Shown: positions 17,875 through 27,852 of the stretch, piece by piece | Layout of the letters: each line of letters opens with the position of its first letter | Numbering within the stretch: position 1 is the stretch's first letter | NCBI RefSeq assembly: GCF_000744655.1 | Contig: NZ_JQMJ01000004.1 | Coordinates: 1,674,001 to 1,738,000, forward strand | Direction: 5' to 3' | Origin: Streptacidiphilus rugosus AM-16 | GTDB taxonomy: Bacteria > Actinomycetota > Actinomycetes > Streptomycetales > Streptomycetaceae | DNA length: 64,000 bases | Notes under the pieces: generated by a model | Seen by the model: only the letters and a program-made list of their open reading frames with translations | The model's database searches: none | Told to the model about the DNA's origin: nothing | Translations under genes and position numbers: made by a program

Positions 17875-18583
17875 CGTCGCGCCCGTTGGAGCGACCGACC
17901 CAGGCTTCGACGTCATAGCCGTACTGCTCCCAGTAGCCGGGTTCGACCTGCTCCGTCACGGTGATCCCGGACAGCCACTTGGCCGACTTGTAGAAGTACA
18001 TCGGCGCGACGTAGAGCCGGACCGGACCGCCGTGGGCGCTCGTCACGGGCGCGCCGTTCATCTCGTGGGCGACGATCACGTCGTCACGGTTGGCCTCGTC
18101 CAGGGTGAGGCTCTCGGTGTAGACGCCGTCGAAGCAGGTCAGCTTGATGGCCTTGCCCTTGGGCTGCACACCGGCCTGTTTCAGCAGGTCGCGGACCAGC
18201 ACACCGGAGAACTCGGTGTTGGGCACCCGCCAGCCGGTCACGCACTGGACGTCCTTGACCAGGCGCGTCTGCTGCATCGCCTTGAGGTCGGCGAGCGTGT
18301 ACGTGGCGGGGCGGTCGACCAGGCCGTCGACGGTGAGCCGGTAGTCGGTGTCGCTCCGGTGCGGGATCGACGAGGCCACGGAGTAGAACCGGAAACCTCC
18401 CCCACCGGGAAGCAGCCCGGTCAGGCCGGTCGGGTCCTTGCTGTTGACCGTGGCGAGCACGCTGTCGAGACCGTTCTGGATCCGCGCCCCGAACGCCACC
18501 CCCGCCCCACCGAGCGCGAGCACGCCCAGCACCACCCGCCGCCCGACCGGCGTGCCCGCGTCCACCCGACCCCGTCGTTGCAT
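17855..18583 (-). CDS. molybdopterin-dependent oxidoreductase (SuoX/MsrP-like)
   Basis: The 242-residue protein has an N-terminal twin-arginine-like export signal (GRRVVLGVLALGGAGVAFGA) and an oxidoreductase molybdopterin-binding domain. The Mo-ligand Cys is in VKDVQCVTGWRVPN. Further motifs are FSGVLVRDLL, DVIVAHEMNG and GPVRLYVAPMYFYKSAKWL. It lacks the C-terminal dimerisation domain of sulfite oxidases, as MsrP-like enzymes do. It overlaps the downstream cytochrome gene by 20 bp. A periplasm-facing oxidoreductase fed by that cytochrome is likely; the substrate (for example oxidised methionine) is inferred. Confidence 0.85.
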
Positions 18584-18694
18584 GCCTCCATCCCATCACC
18601 ACACGCCCGCCCTGACCAGGGCAAAGGGGTAAGCGTCAGACTTCGGTAATACAGAAGTTGCAAGCACCTCGGGGGGCGCGCGGCAGCGAACGGT

Positions 18695-19918
18695 TCAGAT
18701 GACGACCGGCAGGGTCAGCGGCCCGTGCATGATGCCGCTCGGGGTCCACTCCAGATCCGCACTGGGCACGGCGAGCGCCAGGTCGGGCACGCGCCGCAGC
18801 AGCGTCCCCAGCGCGACCGAACCCTCCAGCCGGGCCAACGGCGCGCCCACGCAGTAGTGGATGCCGTGGCCGAAGGAGAGGTGCCGGCCGTCCGTGCGGG
18901 TCACGTCCAGCGCGGCCTCGCCCGCGCCCGTCGCGGGGTCGCGGCCGATCGCGCTGAGCGAGACGGTGACCACGCTGCCCTTCGGGATCCGGACCCCGCC
19001 CAGCTCCAGGTCACGCGCGGCGAAGCGCAACGGCGTCTGGTCGACGGGGGCGTCGAAGCGCAGGAACTCCTCCACCGCGCCCGGCAGCAGCTCCGGGCGC
19101 TGCCGCAGCAGCGCCGCCTGCTCGGGGTGGTCCAGCAGCGCGACCGTCGCATTGCCCAGCAGGTTGACCGTGGTCTCGTGGCCCGCGATCAGCAGGATCA
19201 CCGCCGTGCCGAGCAGCTCCTCGTCGCTGAGCGCGTTCTCGTCCTGCTCGTTGAGCCGGATCAGCTCGGAGAGCAGGTCCTCGCCGGGGTCCTTGCTCTT
19301 GGCCGCGAGCAACTCGGCGAAGTACCCGTGCAGCGCGATCGCGCCCGCCTGCTGCGCGGCAGAGGGCCCGGAGGAGGTGGAGCCGGACACCGCGGCCAGC
19401 GTCCAGCTGCGGAAGTCGGCCCTGGCGTCCACCGGGACGCCCAGCAGTTCGCAGATGACCAGCACCGGCAGCGGCGCGGTGAAGTCCTCGACGAGGTCGA
19501 TCGGCTCCCCGGCCGCCGCCTTCGCCTCCATCGCGTCGATCAGCCCGTCGGTGATCTCCTGGATCCGGGGCCGCAGCGCCTCGACCCGCCGCGGTGTGAA
19601 CGCGCGGGCGACCGGGCCGCGCAGGCGGGCGTGGTCCGGCGGGTCGGCCATCAGCATGTTGATGCCGCGGCCCTGGTACGAGCTGACGCCGGCGGCGTCC
19701 AGCGCGGCGCGGGCGACCTCCGCGTCCTTGAGCAGGTCGGGGTGGGTGAGGGCGGCGCGGCCGAGCTCGTGGTCCAGGACGAGGAAGAGGCCGAGCCCGT
19801 TCGGCTGCCGCACCCGCTGCACCGGCCCGCGGACGCGCAGCCCCGCATAACGGGCGTGCGCGTCCGCCTTGAACGCTCGGTCGTTGATCAGCGGCGCGTC
19901 GGCGTCGGCGATCGTCAT
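18695..19918 (-). CDS. cytochrome P450
   Basis: The 407-residue P450 has I-helix LIAGHETTVNLLG, the ExxR motif in a PGAVEEFLRFD-type helix, PVDQTPLRFAARDLELGG, and the haem loop FGHGIHYCVGAPLARLEG with Cys356 as the axial ligand. Size and sequence are those of soluble class I bacterial P450s such as the CYP105/107 groups. No ferredoxin or reductase gene is adjacent, so electron partners must come from elsewhere. It is not in a recognisable biosynthetic cluster. The substrate is unknown. Confidence 0.95.
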   Translation of the reverse strand: MTIADADAPLINDRAFKADAHARYAGLRVRGPVQRVRQPNGLGLFLVLDHELGRAALTHPDLLKDAEVARAALDAAGVSSYQGRGINMLMADPPDHARLRGPVARAFTPRRVEALRPRIQEITDGLIDAMEAKAAAGEPIDLVEDFTAPLPVLVICELLGVPVDARADFRSWTLAAVSGSTSSGPSAAQQAGAIALHGYFAELLAAKSKDPGEDLLSELIRLNEQDENALSDEELLGTAVILLIAGHETTVNLLGNATVALLDHPEQAALLRQRPELLPGAVEEFLRFDAPVDQTPLRFAARDLELGGVRIPKGSVVTVSLSAIGRDPATGAGEAALDVTRTDGRHLSFGHGIHYCVGAPLARLEGSVALGTLLRRVPDLALAVPSADLEWTPSGIMHGPLTLPVVI

Positions 19919-19991
19919 CAGGGCCCTCCCCAGACGGATGACGTGTTCGCAGCAAAAGCTACCCGATCGTCAACAGCCGTGCGCCTCAGGG

Positions 19992-20600
19992 CTACTGCAG
20001 CCCGGTGAGGTTCACGTGCATGTTGAACCTGATCCCGTTGATCGTGGCCAGCAGGTCACCCTGGTACCGCCGCTGCTCCAGGGTGGCGCCCACGTTCCCC
20101 CTGCCCTCGAGCGCCTTGTCCTGCGGATCGAGGCCGGCGAACGCCGTGAAGATGCCGCCGAGCGTGGCGGCCACACGGCCGACCTGGGTCCACTCGTCAC
20201 GTAGCTCCTCGTAGGTCTCCGGGTCGAACGGCTGGCCGCCCAGGCCCAGGTTGACGCGCTCTCCCGCGACGTACGCATCCGCCATCTGCTGCAGGATTCC
20301 GTGAACCGCGGAGCCGTGGAACCGTCCGTCGGTCGCGATCGTGGCGATCAGACGGTCCCCGTCGACCTGTCCCAGACGACCCGCCCGGACGGCGTCCCTG
20401 TGGAGCTCCATGCGATCCGCTTCGAGCGCTTTGATCGCCTCCGGGTAACCGAACTCGGGGTTGCAGGCGATGCCGAGCGTGAGCCTCCACTTGTGCTCCC
20501 CGACGAACTCCGGGTCGAACCCCCACTTCTCGCAGTGCGCTCGCAGTTCGGCGTCCGCCTCGGCGCGGTCCTTCGCGTGCCTTCCAGCCATCGGCTGCAC
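19992..20600 (-). CDS. conserved-looking protein of unknown function
   Basis: GTG 20600 is chosen because AGGGGG stands four bases upstream; an ATG three codons later is the alternative. The 202-residue soluble protein is rich in charged residues (AGRHAKDRAEADAELRAH, ALEADRMELHRDAV, YEELRDEWTQVGRV) and ends in RYQGDLLATINGIRFNMHV. Mostly helical structure is expected. I do not recognise a family. It shares direction with the P450 gene (73-bp gap), so they could be co-transcribed. The upstream DNA (20601-20700) is noticeably lower in GC than the rest. Confidence 0.6.
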   Translation of the reverse strand: MQPMAGRHAKDRAEADAELRAHCEKWGFDPEFVGEHKWRLTLGIACNPEFGYPEAIKALEADRMELHRDAVRAGRLGQVDGDRLIATIATDGRFHGSAVHGILQQMADAYVAGERVNLGLGGQPFDPETYEELRDEWTQVGRVAATLGGIFTAFAGLDPQDKALEGRGNVGATLEQRRYQGDLLATINGIRFNMHVNLTGLQ

Positions 20601-20708
20601 GATGCCCCCTGGCATGTCTCGGAAAAGTTCAAAGTTGCCACCTGCCAAGCAAATTGGCACTCGGAATCGCCCACTTCGTTCTGGTGGCCTCGCGCCCCGC
20701 CGCGCACA

Positions 20709-21542
20709 ATGCACGCCATGAACATGGACGGCAGAGCTGCGGTGGTCACCGGCGGATCGCGCGGGATCGGGCGGGAGGTGGCCAGGGAGCTGCTCGCCGC
20801 CGGGGCGTCGGTGCTGATCGGCGCACGGGGGAAGGCCGGTCTCGACGAGGCGCTGGCCGAGCTCGGGCCCGCGCCAGGACGGCTGGTCGCGGCGGCAGGC
20901 TCGGCCGGGGATCCGGTGGACGTGCGCCGCTGGGCCGGTCTCGCGCTGGAGAGCTTCGGGCGGCTGGACTACGTGGTCTGCAACGCGGGAGCGAACCAGC
21001 CGCTCGGCCCGGCCGTCGAGGGCGACCCCTTCGCCTGGGCGGAGACCTTCGCCGTCAACGTCCACGGCCCGCTGGCCCTGGTCCGCGCGGCCTGGGAGGG
21101 CTGGATGCGGGAGCACGGCGGCGCGATCGTCACCGTGGTCACCGAGGGCGTGCACGGGGTCGGCCCCGGTCTGGCGGCCTACGAGACGAGCAAGGCGGCG
21201 CTGCTGCAGCTCACCCGCCACCTCGCCGCCGAGCTCGCGCCGCAGGTGCGCGTCAACGCGGTCTCCCCCGGCCTGGTCCGCACCGAGCTGGCGCGCTTCT
21301 ACTGGGAGCGGGACGAGGCCGGCCTGGCCGCCGCCACCCCGCTGGCCCGGCTCGGCGAGCCGGAGGACGTCGCCCGCGCCGTGGTCTGGCTGCTGTCGCC
21401 GGACTCGGGCTGGGTGACCGGCGCGGACCTGCTGGTGGACGGTGGCCGCCGGGTCCGCGCGGGCATGCGCGCGCCCGGCTCGGCGGCCCCGGCCGGGGAG
21501 GCGGCGCAGAGGGCCGGGGAGGGCCTGGGGAGGGCGCTGTGA
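20709..21542 (+). CDS. SDR family oxidoreductase
   Basis: A classical short-chain dehydrogenase of 277 residues: cofactor motif VVTGGSRGIGREVA, CNAGANQPLG, active-site Tyr and Lys in AAYETSKAALLQL, and VNAVSPGLVRTEL. The C-terminal LVDGG motif is followed by an extra tail of about 30 Ala/Gly-rich residues. In-frame ATG codons at 20709, 20718 and 20724 are close together, and no strong ribosome-binding site decides between them. It lies 42 bp before the helicase gene. The substrate is unknown. Confidence 0.82.
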   Translation: MHAMNMDGRAAVVTGGSRGIGREVARELLAAGASVLIGARGKAGLDEALAELGPAPGRLVAAAGSAGDPVDVRRWAGLALESFGRLDYVVCNAGANQPLGPAVEGDPFAWAETFAVNVHGPLALVRAAWEGWMREHGGAIVTVVTEGVHGVGPGLAAYETSKAALLQLTRHLAAELAPQVRVNAVSPGLVRTELARFYWERDEAGLAAATPLARLGEPEDVARAVVWLLSPDSGWVTGADLLVDGGRRVRAGMRAPGSAAPAGEAAQRAGEGLGRAL

Positions 21543-21584
21543 AGGAGGCGGCGGGACAGGCTCCGGAACAGGCAGAATGGTCCG

Positions 21585-24101
21585 GTGACCCTGACTGATC
21601 TCATCCCCGCAGAGCCCCAGCCCGACGACCTGTTCACCGCCTTCGCCGGCTGGGTCGAGGAGCGCGGGATCACCCTCTATCCCGCTCAGGAAGAGGCGCT
21701 GATCGAGATCGTCTCGGGCAACAACGTCATCCTGAACACCCCGACCGGCTCGGGGAAGTCCCTGGTCGCCGCGGGCGCGCACTTCGCCGCGCTGGCGATG
21801 GGGCAGCGCACCTTCTACACCGCGCCGATCAAGGCCCTGGTCTCGGAGAAGTTCTTCGACCTGGTCAAGATGTTCGGCACCGAGAAGGTCGGCATGATGA
21901 CGGGCGACGCCTCGGTCAACCCGACCGCGCCGATCATCTGCTGCACGGCGGAGGTGCTGGCCAGCATCGCGCTGCGCGACGGTGCGCAGGCGGACGTCGG
22001 CCAGGTCGTGATGGACGAGTTCCACTTCTACGCCGAGCCGGACCGCGGCTGGGCCTGGCAGGTGCCGCTGATCGAGCTGCCGCAGGCGCAGTTCCTGCTG
22101 ATGTCGGCGACGCTGGGCGACGTGCGCCGCTTCGAGACGGACCTCAAGCGCCGCACCGGCCGCCCGACCACCACGGTCTCCTCGGCGACGCGTCCGGTCC
22201 CGCTCTTCTACGAGTACCAGCGGACCCCCATCCACGACACGCTGGAGGACCTGCTCAAGTCCGGCAACGCCCCCGTCTACGTCGTGCACTTCACCCAGGC
22301 CGCGGCGGTGGAGCGGGCGCAGGCGCTGATGAGCATCAACATGTGCACCAAGGCCGAGAAGGAGGCGATCGCCTCGCTGATCGGCAACTTCCGGTTCACC
22401 ACCAAGTTCGGCCGCAACCTGTCCCGCTACGTGCGCCACGGCATCGGCATCCACCACGCGGGCATGCTGCCGAAGTACCGCCGCCTGGTGGAGCGGCTGG
22501 CGCAGGCCGGTCTGCTGAAGGTGATCTGCGGGACGGACACCCTCGGCGTCGGCGTCAACGTGCCGATCCGCACCGTGCTGTTCACCGCGCTGAGCAAGTA
22601 CGACGGCCAGCGGGTGCGGATGCTGCGCGCCCGCGAGTTCCACCAGATCGCGGGCCGCGCCGGGCGCGCGGGCTTCGACACGGTGGGGACGGTCGTCGCG
22701 CAGGCGCCCGAGCACGTCATCGAGAACGAGCGGGCCGTCGCCAAGGCGGGCGACGACCCGAAGAAGAAGCGCAAGGTCGTACGGAAGAAGGCGCCCGAGG
22801 GCTTCGTCTCCTGGGGCGAGGAGACCTTCACCAAGCTGATCGACGCCGCGCCGGAGCCGCTGGTCTCCCGCTTCAAGGTCAGCCACCTGATGCTGCTCTC
22901 CGTCATCAACCGCCCGGGCAACGCCTTCGAGGCGATGCGGCACCTGCTGACGGACAACGACGACGACCCGAAGACCCGCCGCCGCCACATCCGCGAGGCG
23001 ATCGCCATCTACCGCTCGCTGGAGGCGGGCGGCGTCGTCGAGCGCCTTCCGCACCCGGACGAGACCGGCCGCATCGTCCGGCTGACGGTCGACCTCCAGG
23101 ACGACTTCTCACTCACCCAGCCGCTGTCCACCTTCGCGCTGGCCGCGTTCGAACTGCTGGACCCGGCGTCACCGTCGTACGCGCTGGACGTCCTCTCGGT
23201 CGTCGAGTCGACGCTGGACGACCCGCGGCAGATCCTGCACGCGCAGGAGAACAAGGCGCGCGGCGAGGCCGTCGCGGAGATGAAGCGCGACGGGATCGAG
23301 TACGAGGAGCGGATGGAGCGGCTGCAGAACATCAGCTACCCCAAGCCGCTGGAGGAGCAGCTCGAGTACGCCTACGAGGTCTACCGCCGCGCCCACCCGT
23401 GGATCAGCGACCACCCGCTGCGCCCGAAGACGGTCGCCCGCGACCTCTACGAGCGGGCGATGACCTTCGTCGACTACGTCGGCTTCTACGAGCTCCCGCG
23501 CACCGAGGGCCTGGTCCTGCGGTACCTGGCCGGGGCCTACAAGGCGCTGGAGCACACCGTCCCCGACGACCTCAAGTCGGAGGACCTGCGCGATCTCTCC
23601 TCCTGGCTGGGCGAGCTGGTCCGTCAGGTGGACTCCTCGCTCCTCGACGAGTGGGAGCAGCTGGCCAACCCGGAGGACGAGGAGGAGCTGGAGCAGTCCC
23701 TCGACGAGAAGACCGCCCCGGTCACCGCGAACAAGCGCGCCTTCCGCGTCCTGGTCCGCAACGCGATGTTCCGCCGCGTGGAACTGGCCGCGCTGGAGCA
23801 CCACGCCGCGCTGGCGGAGCTGGACTCCGAGGACGGCGGCTGGGACGCGGACCGCTGGGCCGACGCGATGGACCCGTACTGGGACGAGCACGACGACCTC
23901 TTCACCGGCCCGGACGCCCGCGGCCCGAAGATGCTCATCATCGACGAGGACTCGGTCCAGGGCGCCTGGCTCGTCCGCCAGATCTTCGACGACCCGGCCG
24001 GCGACCACGACTGGGGCATCAGCGCCGAGGTCGACCTCACCTCCTCCGACGAGGAGGGCCGCGCCGTCCTCCGCGTCACCGAGGTCAGCCGCCTGGGCTG
24101 A
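21585..24101 (+). CDS. Ski2-like DEAD/DEAH RNA helicase with DUF3516 domain
   Basis: The 838-residue helicase starts at GTG 21585. It has Walker A TPTGSGKS at 52-59, DEFH at 144-147, SAT, and motif VI HQIAGRAGRAG. It is of the Ski2/Mtr4-like superfamily 2 class. The C-terminal half, with FVDYVGFYELPRTEGLVLRYLAGAYKALEHTVP, is the DUF3516 region found in actinobacterial members. A basic insert (KKKRKVVRKKAPEG) lies between the helicase core and this region. It probably remodels structured RNA in the cytoplasm. Housekeeping function is likely, as homologues are widespread. Confidence 0.92.
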   Translation: MTLTDLIPAEPQPDDLFTAFAGWVEERGITLYPAQEEALIEIVSGNNVILNTPTGSGKSLVAAGAHFAALAMGQRTFYTAPIKALVSEKFFDLVKMFGTEKVGMMTGDASVNPTAPIICCTAEVLASIALRDGAQADVGQVVMDEFHFYAEPDRGWAWQVPLIELPQAQFLLMSATLGDVRRFETDLKRRTGRPTTTVSSATRPVPLFYEYQRTPIHDTLEDLLKSGNAPVYVVHFTQAAAVERAQALMSINMCTKAEKEAIASLIGNFRFTTKFGRNLSRYVRHGIGIHHAGMLPKYRRLVERLAQAGLLKVICGTDTLGVGVNVPIRTVLFTALSKYDGQRVRMLRAREFHQIAGRAGRAGFDTVGTVVAQAPEHVIENERAVAKAGDDPKKKRKVVRKKAPEGFVSWGEETFTKLIDAAPEPLVSRFKVSHLMLLSVINRPGNAFEAMRHLLTDNDDDPKTRRRHIREAIAIYRSLEAGGVVERLPHPDETGRIVRLTVDLQDDFSLTQPLSTFALAAFELLDPASPSYALDVLSVVESTLDDPRQILHAQENKARGEAVAEMKRDGIEYEERMERLQNISYPKPLEEQLEYAYEVYRRAHPWISDHPLRPKTVARDLYERAMTFVDYVGFYELPRTEGLVLRYLAGAYKALEHTVPDDLKSEDLRDLSSWLGELVRQVDSSLLDEWEQLANPEDEEELEQSLDEKTAPVTANKRAFRVLVRNAMFRRVELAALEHHAALAELDSEDGGWDADRWADAMDPYWDEHDDLFTGPDARGPKMLIIDEDSVQGAWLVRQIFDDPAGDHDWGISAEVDLTSSDEEGRAVLRVTEVSRLG

Positions 24102-24272
24102 GCCTCACGCAGTGGCCCCTCCGCCCCGCTCCCGCCCGGCCTTCCGAGCGGCGGCGGGGCCCGCGCGTCGCGAGCCCTTCACGCGTCCCACGCCCGGCCG
24201 GACACCACCTCAGCCGTCCTGTCGTCGTCCCGGATCTCCGCCACCCCGGCAGCGTACCGAGGCCGGGGCCGG

Positions 24273-25748
24273 TCACCGGCGCAGCAGGGTGACGCCGTCC
24301 CGGGTGTCGATCAGTTGGTAGCCCTGGGCCTCGAAGCCCGCGAGGGCGGCTTCGGCGGCGTCGGAGGAGCAGGGGGCGACGGCTTTGGAGTCGGTGGAGT
24401 CGACGACGACCCAGGCCGGGCCCGGGGTGGTCTGGGGGGAGCAGACCAGGGTGACCGTGGTGCGGTGGACCAGTTGGGCCGCGAGGCGGTTGCTGGCGGC
24501 GACGGTCACGCCGTCGGGGATCTCGGAGAGGACCGCGTCGGCCGCGCGGACGTGGGGGCTGGTCGTCCACTCCGAGGGGAACGCCAGCTCTCTCAGGGGG
24601 AAGAAGGGGATCAGCGCCAGCGTCACCGCCGCGCTGCCCGCCAGCAGGCCCCGGCGGACGCGGCGCCGCAGCGGCAGGCGGCCGAGCGCGTGGACGAAGC
24701 CGCCGAAGACGATCGGCATCAGCACCGCGCTGTAGTGGTAGGCGACGCCCCAGTAGTGCGAGTTGCCGGAGGCGAAGCGCCACAGCAGCGTCGGCGCGCA
24801 GAGCAGGGTCAGCGGGGAGCGCACCGCGAGGAACGCCGTGGGCCCGAGCAGCATCAGCACCGTGAGCCATTTGACGCCCGGCCAGGGCACATGCAGCAGC
24901 AGGCCGACCAGCGAGCCGTCGCCGCCCGCCTGGGTCACGCCGCCGGTGGTCGCGCTGCCGCCGCCGGTGACCTGCTGCCAGTAGTCGAAGCCGCCGTGCT
25001 CGTTGAGCGCGGGCAGCAGCACGAGGACCTCGAAACAGGTGCCGAGCGCCCCGGCTGCGGTGAGCCAGAGGCCGAGGCGGCGCGGGCCGAGCAGCGCGAC
25101 GTAGACGCCGATCGCGGCGACGGTCAGTCCCTGATCCTCCTTCACCAGCAGCAGCGGCAGCGACCAGAGCGCGGCCGCGCGCCACCGCTCCTCCCCCAGC
25201 GCCCGCACCGCGAACGCGATCAGCGGCACCGCGAAGGCGATCTCGTGGAAGTCGAAGTCGGCCGCCTGCACGATCCCCCACGACGCGCCCACGCCCAGAC
25301 CGACCACCAGGGCGGCCCGCGGCCCACGCGTCCGCCGCGCCCAGTCGGCCAGCGGGACGATCGCCAGGGCGAAGAGCACGCTCTGCGCGACCAGCAGCGT
25401 CACCGGGCTGGGGAAGACCCGGTAGAGGGGCGCGAGCAGGGCGACGGCGGGGCTGAAGTGGTCGCCGAGGACGTCGAAGCCGGCCCCCTTGAGCGGGGTG
25501 ATCGGCGCCTGCAGGTGCGCGTAGGCGCGCACGGCCTGCTCGAAGATGCCGAGGTCGAAGCCGGCCGTCAGCTGCTGGTCGTGCCGGCGCACCGACAGCA
25601 GCGTGTAGAGCACGGCGAACAGCCCTGCCACGCCCCAGCTGTACGCCCACGCCGGTATCCGGCCGTCCCGGCCGCCCAGCTCCCCCGGCAGCCCCGGCAG
25701 GGCCCGCAGCCGTCGTTGTGCGACGACTGTCACCTCGGTTGTACTCAC
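24273..25748 (-). CDS. DUF2079 family polytopic membrane protein
   Basis: The 491-residue protein matches the DUF2079 family: TAGFDLGIFEQAVRAYAHLQAPITPLKGAGFDVLGDHFSPAVALLAPLYRVFPSP at the N-terminus is diagnostic (FDLGIFxQ and GDHFSP). About eleven spans follow, then a soluble C-terminal domain of about 110 residues from VRAADAVLSEIP. The overall plan is like GT-C glycosyltransferases, with an acidic residue in the first loop, so a lipid-linked sugar transferase role is possible. It is convergent with the helicase gene. Confidence 0.85.
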   Translation of the reverse strand: MSTTEVTVVAQRRLRALPGLPGELGGRDGRIPAWAYSWGVAGLFAVLYTLLSVRRHDQQLTAGFDLGIFEQAVRAYAHLQAPITPLKGAGFDVLGDHFSPAVALLAPLYRVFPSPVTLLVAQSVLFALAIVPLADWARRTRGPRAALVVGLGVGASWGIVQAADFDFHEIAFAVPLIAFAVRALGEERWRAAALWSLPLLLVKEDQGLTVAAIGVYVALLGPRRLGLWLTAAGALGTCFEVLVLLPALNEHGGFDYWQQVTGGGSATTGGVTQAGGDGSLVGLLLHVPWPGVKWLTVLMLLGPTAFLAVRSPLTLLCAPTLLWRFASGNSHYWGVAYHYSAVLMPIVFGGFVHALGRLPLRRRVRRGLLAGSAAVTLALIPFFPLRELAFPSEWTTSPHVRAADAVLSEIPDGVTVAASNRLAAQLVHRTTVTLVCSPQTTPGPAWVVVDSTDSKAVAPCSSDAAEAALAGFEAQGYQLIDTRDGVTLLRR

Positions 25749-25827
25749 TCGCCGCTTCCCACCCCGTCAGCCTGCAAACCCGACCACCATACGCGTCGCC
25801 CTCGTGAGCAGGTTGCCCTTTCGTCAC

Positions 25828-27852
25828 TCAGTCGTCCGTTGGCGAACCTACCGACCCGGACGGTCCCGGGGCCAGCACCCGGACCGTTCCGGCGGGCACC
25901 GGAAGCGGACCCGAGGGCGTCGGAACCGTGGCGTCCGCGGCGGTGTGGTTGATCACGACCTCCCAGCTCCGCCCCTCTGCGTCGGCGCGTCGCACGCGTT
26001 CGACGCCGTCGGGCAGGCCGGAGGGGGTGCGCACGCCGGCGTCGGCGAGGGCGGCGCGCAGGACGGCGTCGAGCGTGCCCGGATCGGGTGCGGTGGCGAC
26101 GTACCAGGCCGTGCCGTCGCCGAAGCGGTGGCGGGTGACGGCCGGGCGTCCCGCCGCGGGGCCGTCCGCGTGCTGGAGCACGGCGGAGGCGCCGTCGAGG
26201 GCGAGGTCCTCGGCCCAGCGGCCGGCCGTCCCCGGCGCGGCGTCGGCGCCGTCCATCCGGGGCGGGGCGACCAGCCTGGTCTTCTCGTCCTTGCGCAGCG
26301 GCAGGAACTCCTCCGTGCGCACGCCCAGCACGTCACGCAGCGCGCCCGGGTACCCGCCGGGGTGGACGGCGTCGTTCTCGTCGACGATGCCGGTGAAATA
26401 GCTGGTCAGCAGGGTGCCGCCGGAGCGGACCCAGGTGCGCAGGTTCTCCGCCCAGGCCGCGGTGGTCACGTACATCGAGGGGGCGACGACCAGCCGGTAC
26501 CGGCTCAGGTCCGCACCGGGGTGGACGAAGTCGACGGTCACCCCGGCCCGCCACAGCCGCTCGTAGTAGGCGTCGATCCGCTCCCTGAAGTCGAGCTCGA
26601 CCGAGGGCCGGAACTCCAGGTCCAGGGCCCAGCGGGACTCCCAGTCCCAGACGACGGCCACCCGCGCGTCGACCCGGCTGCCGCGCAGCGCAGCGAGCTC
26701 GCGCAGCCGCGCGCCGAGGTCCACGACCTCGCGCCAGACCCGGGTGTCGGTGCCCGCGTGCGGCAGCATCGCCGAGTGGTACTTCTCCGCGCCGGACCGC
26801 GAGGCGCGCCACTGGAAGAAGAGGACGCCGTCGGCGCCGCGCGCCACGTGCGCGAGGCTGTTCCTGGCGAGCTCGCCGGGCCGCTTGGCGATGTTGCGGG
26901 GCTGCCAGTTCACCGCCGAGGTGGAGTGCTCCATCAGCAGCCACGGCGCGCCGCCCGCCAGCGAACGCGTCAGGTCGGCGCTGAGCGCGAGGCCGATCTG
27001 GTTGTCGGGACGCTCGGCCGACAGGTAGTGGTCGGTGGCGACGACGTCCACCTCGCGGGCCCAGGCCCAGTAGTCGAGGTTGTCGGAGAGCCCCGCCATG
27101 AAGTTGGTGGTGATCGGCACGTCGGGGTCGGCGGCGCGGACGATGTCGCGCTCGGCGCGGTAGAGGGCGAGCAGCGCGTCGGAGGAGAAGCGGCGGAAGT
27201 CGAGCTGCTGGGCCGGGTTGACCGCGGTGGGCGCGGCACGGGGGACGTCGACCTCCGCGAAGTCGCCGTACCGCTGGCCCCAGAAGGAGGTGCCCCAGGC
27301 CTCGTTCAGCGCCTCGACGGTCTTGTACCGGTCCGTCAGCCAGTCGCAGAACGCAGCCGCGGAGCGCTCGCAGTAGCAGCGGGCGACATGGCAGCCGTAC
27401 TCGTTGTGGATGTGCCAGAGCACGATCGCCGGGTGCCCGGCGTAGCGGGCGGCGAGCTCGCGGGTGATCCTGGCGGCGGCCGCGGCGTACTCCGGCGAGC
27501 TGGGGCAGTAGGTCTGCCGCGCGCCGTAGCCGAGGGTGCGGCCGTCCTCGGTGACCGGGCGCACGTGCGGGTGGGCGCGCTGGAACCAGGCGGGCGGGGC
27601 GGCGGTGGGGGTGGCCAGGTCCACGGCGATGCCGCCGGCGTGGAGCAGTGCGATGACCCGGTCCAGCCAGCCGAAGTCGAACTCGCCAGGACGCGGCTCC
27701 AGCCGGGCCCAGGAGAAGATCCCCAGGCTGACCAGGTTGACGCCGGCCTCCCGCATCAGCGCGACGTCCTCGGCCCAGACCTCCTCCGGCCACTGCTCCG
27801 GGTTGTAGTCCCCGCCGTAGGCGATGCCGTCCAGGCGCAGCGGCTGTGCCAT
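25828..27852 (-). CDS. GH42 beta-galactosidase
   Basis: The 674-residue enzyme has the GH42 barrel (YGGDYNPEQWPEEVWAEDVALMREAGVN), acid/base Glu151 in WHIHNEYGCHV and nucleophile Glu308 in LLMEHSTSAVNW. A trimerisation domain (PGADLSRYRLVVAPSMYVTT) and a C-terminal beta domain follow. The zinc-cluster cysteines often seen in this family are suggested by CHVARCYCERSAAAFCDW. No signal peptide is present, so it hydrolyses beta-galactosides inside the cell. It stands alone, divergent from the two-component system. Confidence 0.94.
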   Translation of the reverse strand: MAQPLRLDGIAYGGDYNPEQWPEEVWAEDVALMREAGVNLVSLGIFSWARLEPRPGEFDFGWLDRVIALLHAGGIAVDLATPTAAPPAWFQRAHPHVRPVTEDGRTLGYGARQTYCPSSPEYAAAAARITRELAARYAGHPAIVLWHIHNEYGCHVARCYCERSAAAFCDWLTDRYKTVEALNEAWGTSFWGQRYGDFAEVDVPRAAPTAVNPAQQLDFRRFSSDALLALYRAERDIVRAADPDVPITTNFMAGLSDNLDYWAWAREVDVVATDHYLSAERPDNQIGLALSADLTRSLAGGAPWLLMEHSTSAVNWQPRNIAKRPGELARNSLAHVARGADGVLFFQWRASRSGAEKYHSAMLPHAGTDTRVWREVVDLGARLRELAALRGSRVDARVAVVWDWESRWALDLEFRPSVELDFRERIDAYYERLWRAGVTVDFVHPGADLSRYRLVVAPSMYVTTAAWAENLRTWVRSGGTLLTSYFTGIVDENDAVHPGGYPGALRDVLGVRTEEFLPLRKDEKTRLVAPPRMDGADAAPGTAGRWAEDLALDGASAVLQHADGPAAGRPAVTRHRFGDGTAWYVATAPDPGTLDAVLRAALADAGVRTPSGLPDGVERVRRADAEGRSWEVVINHTAADATVPTPSGPLPVPAGTVRVLAPGPSGSVGSPTDD

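Noticed and set aside
20601..23054. Very long minus-strand open frame antisense to the helicase gene
   Set aside because: The plus-strand helicase explains the region fully. The minus frame upstream of 20600 reads as Arg/Val/Gly-rich shadow typical of high-GC antisense. Only its last 202 residues (19992-20600) are kept as a gene.
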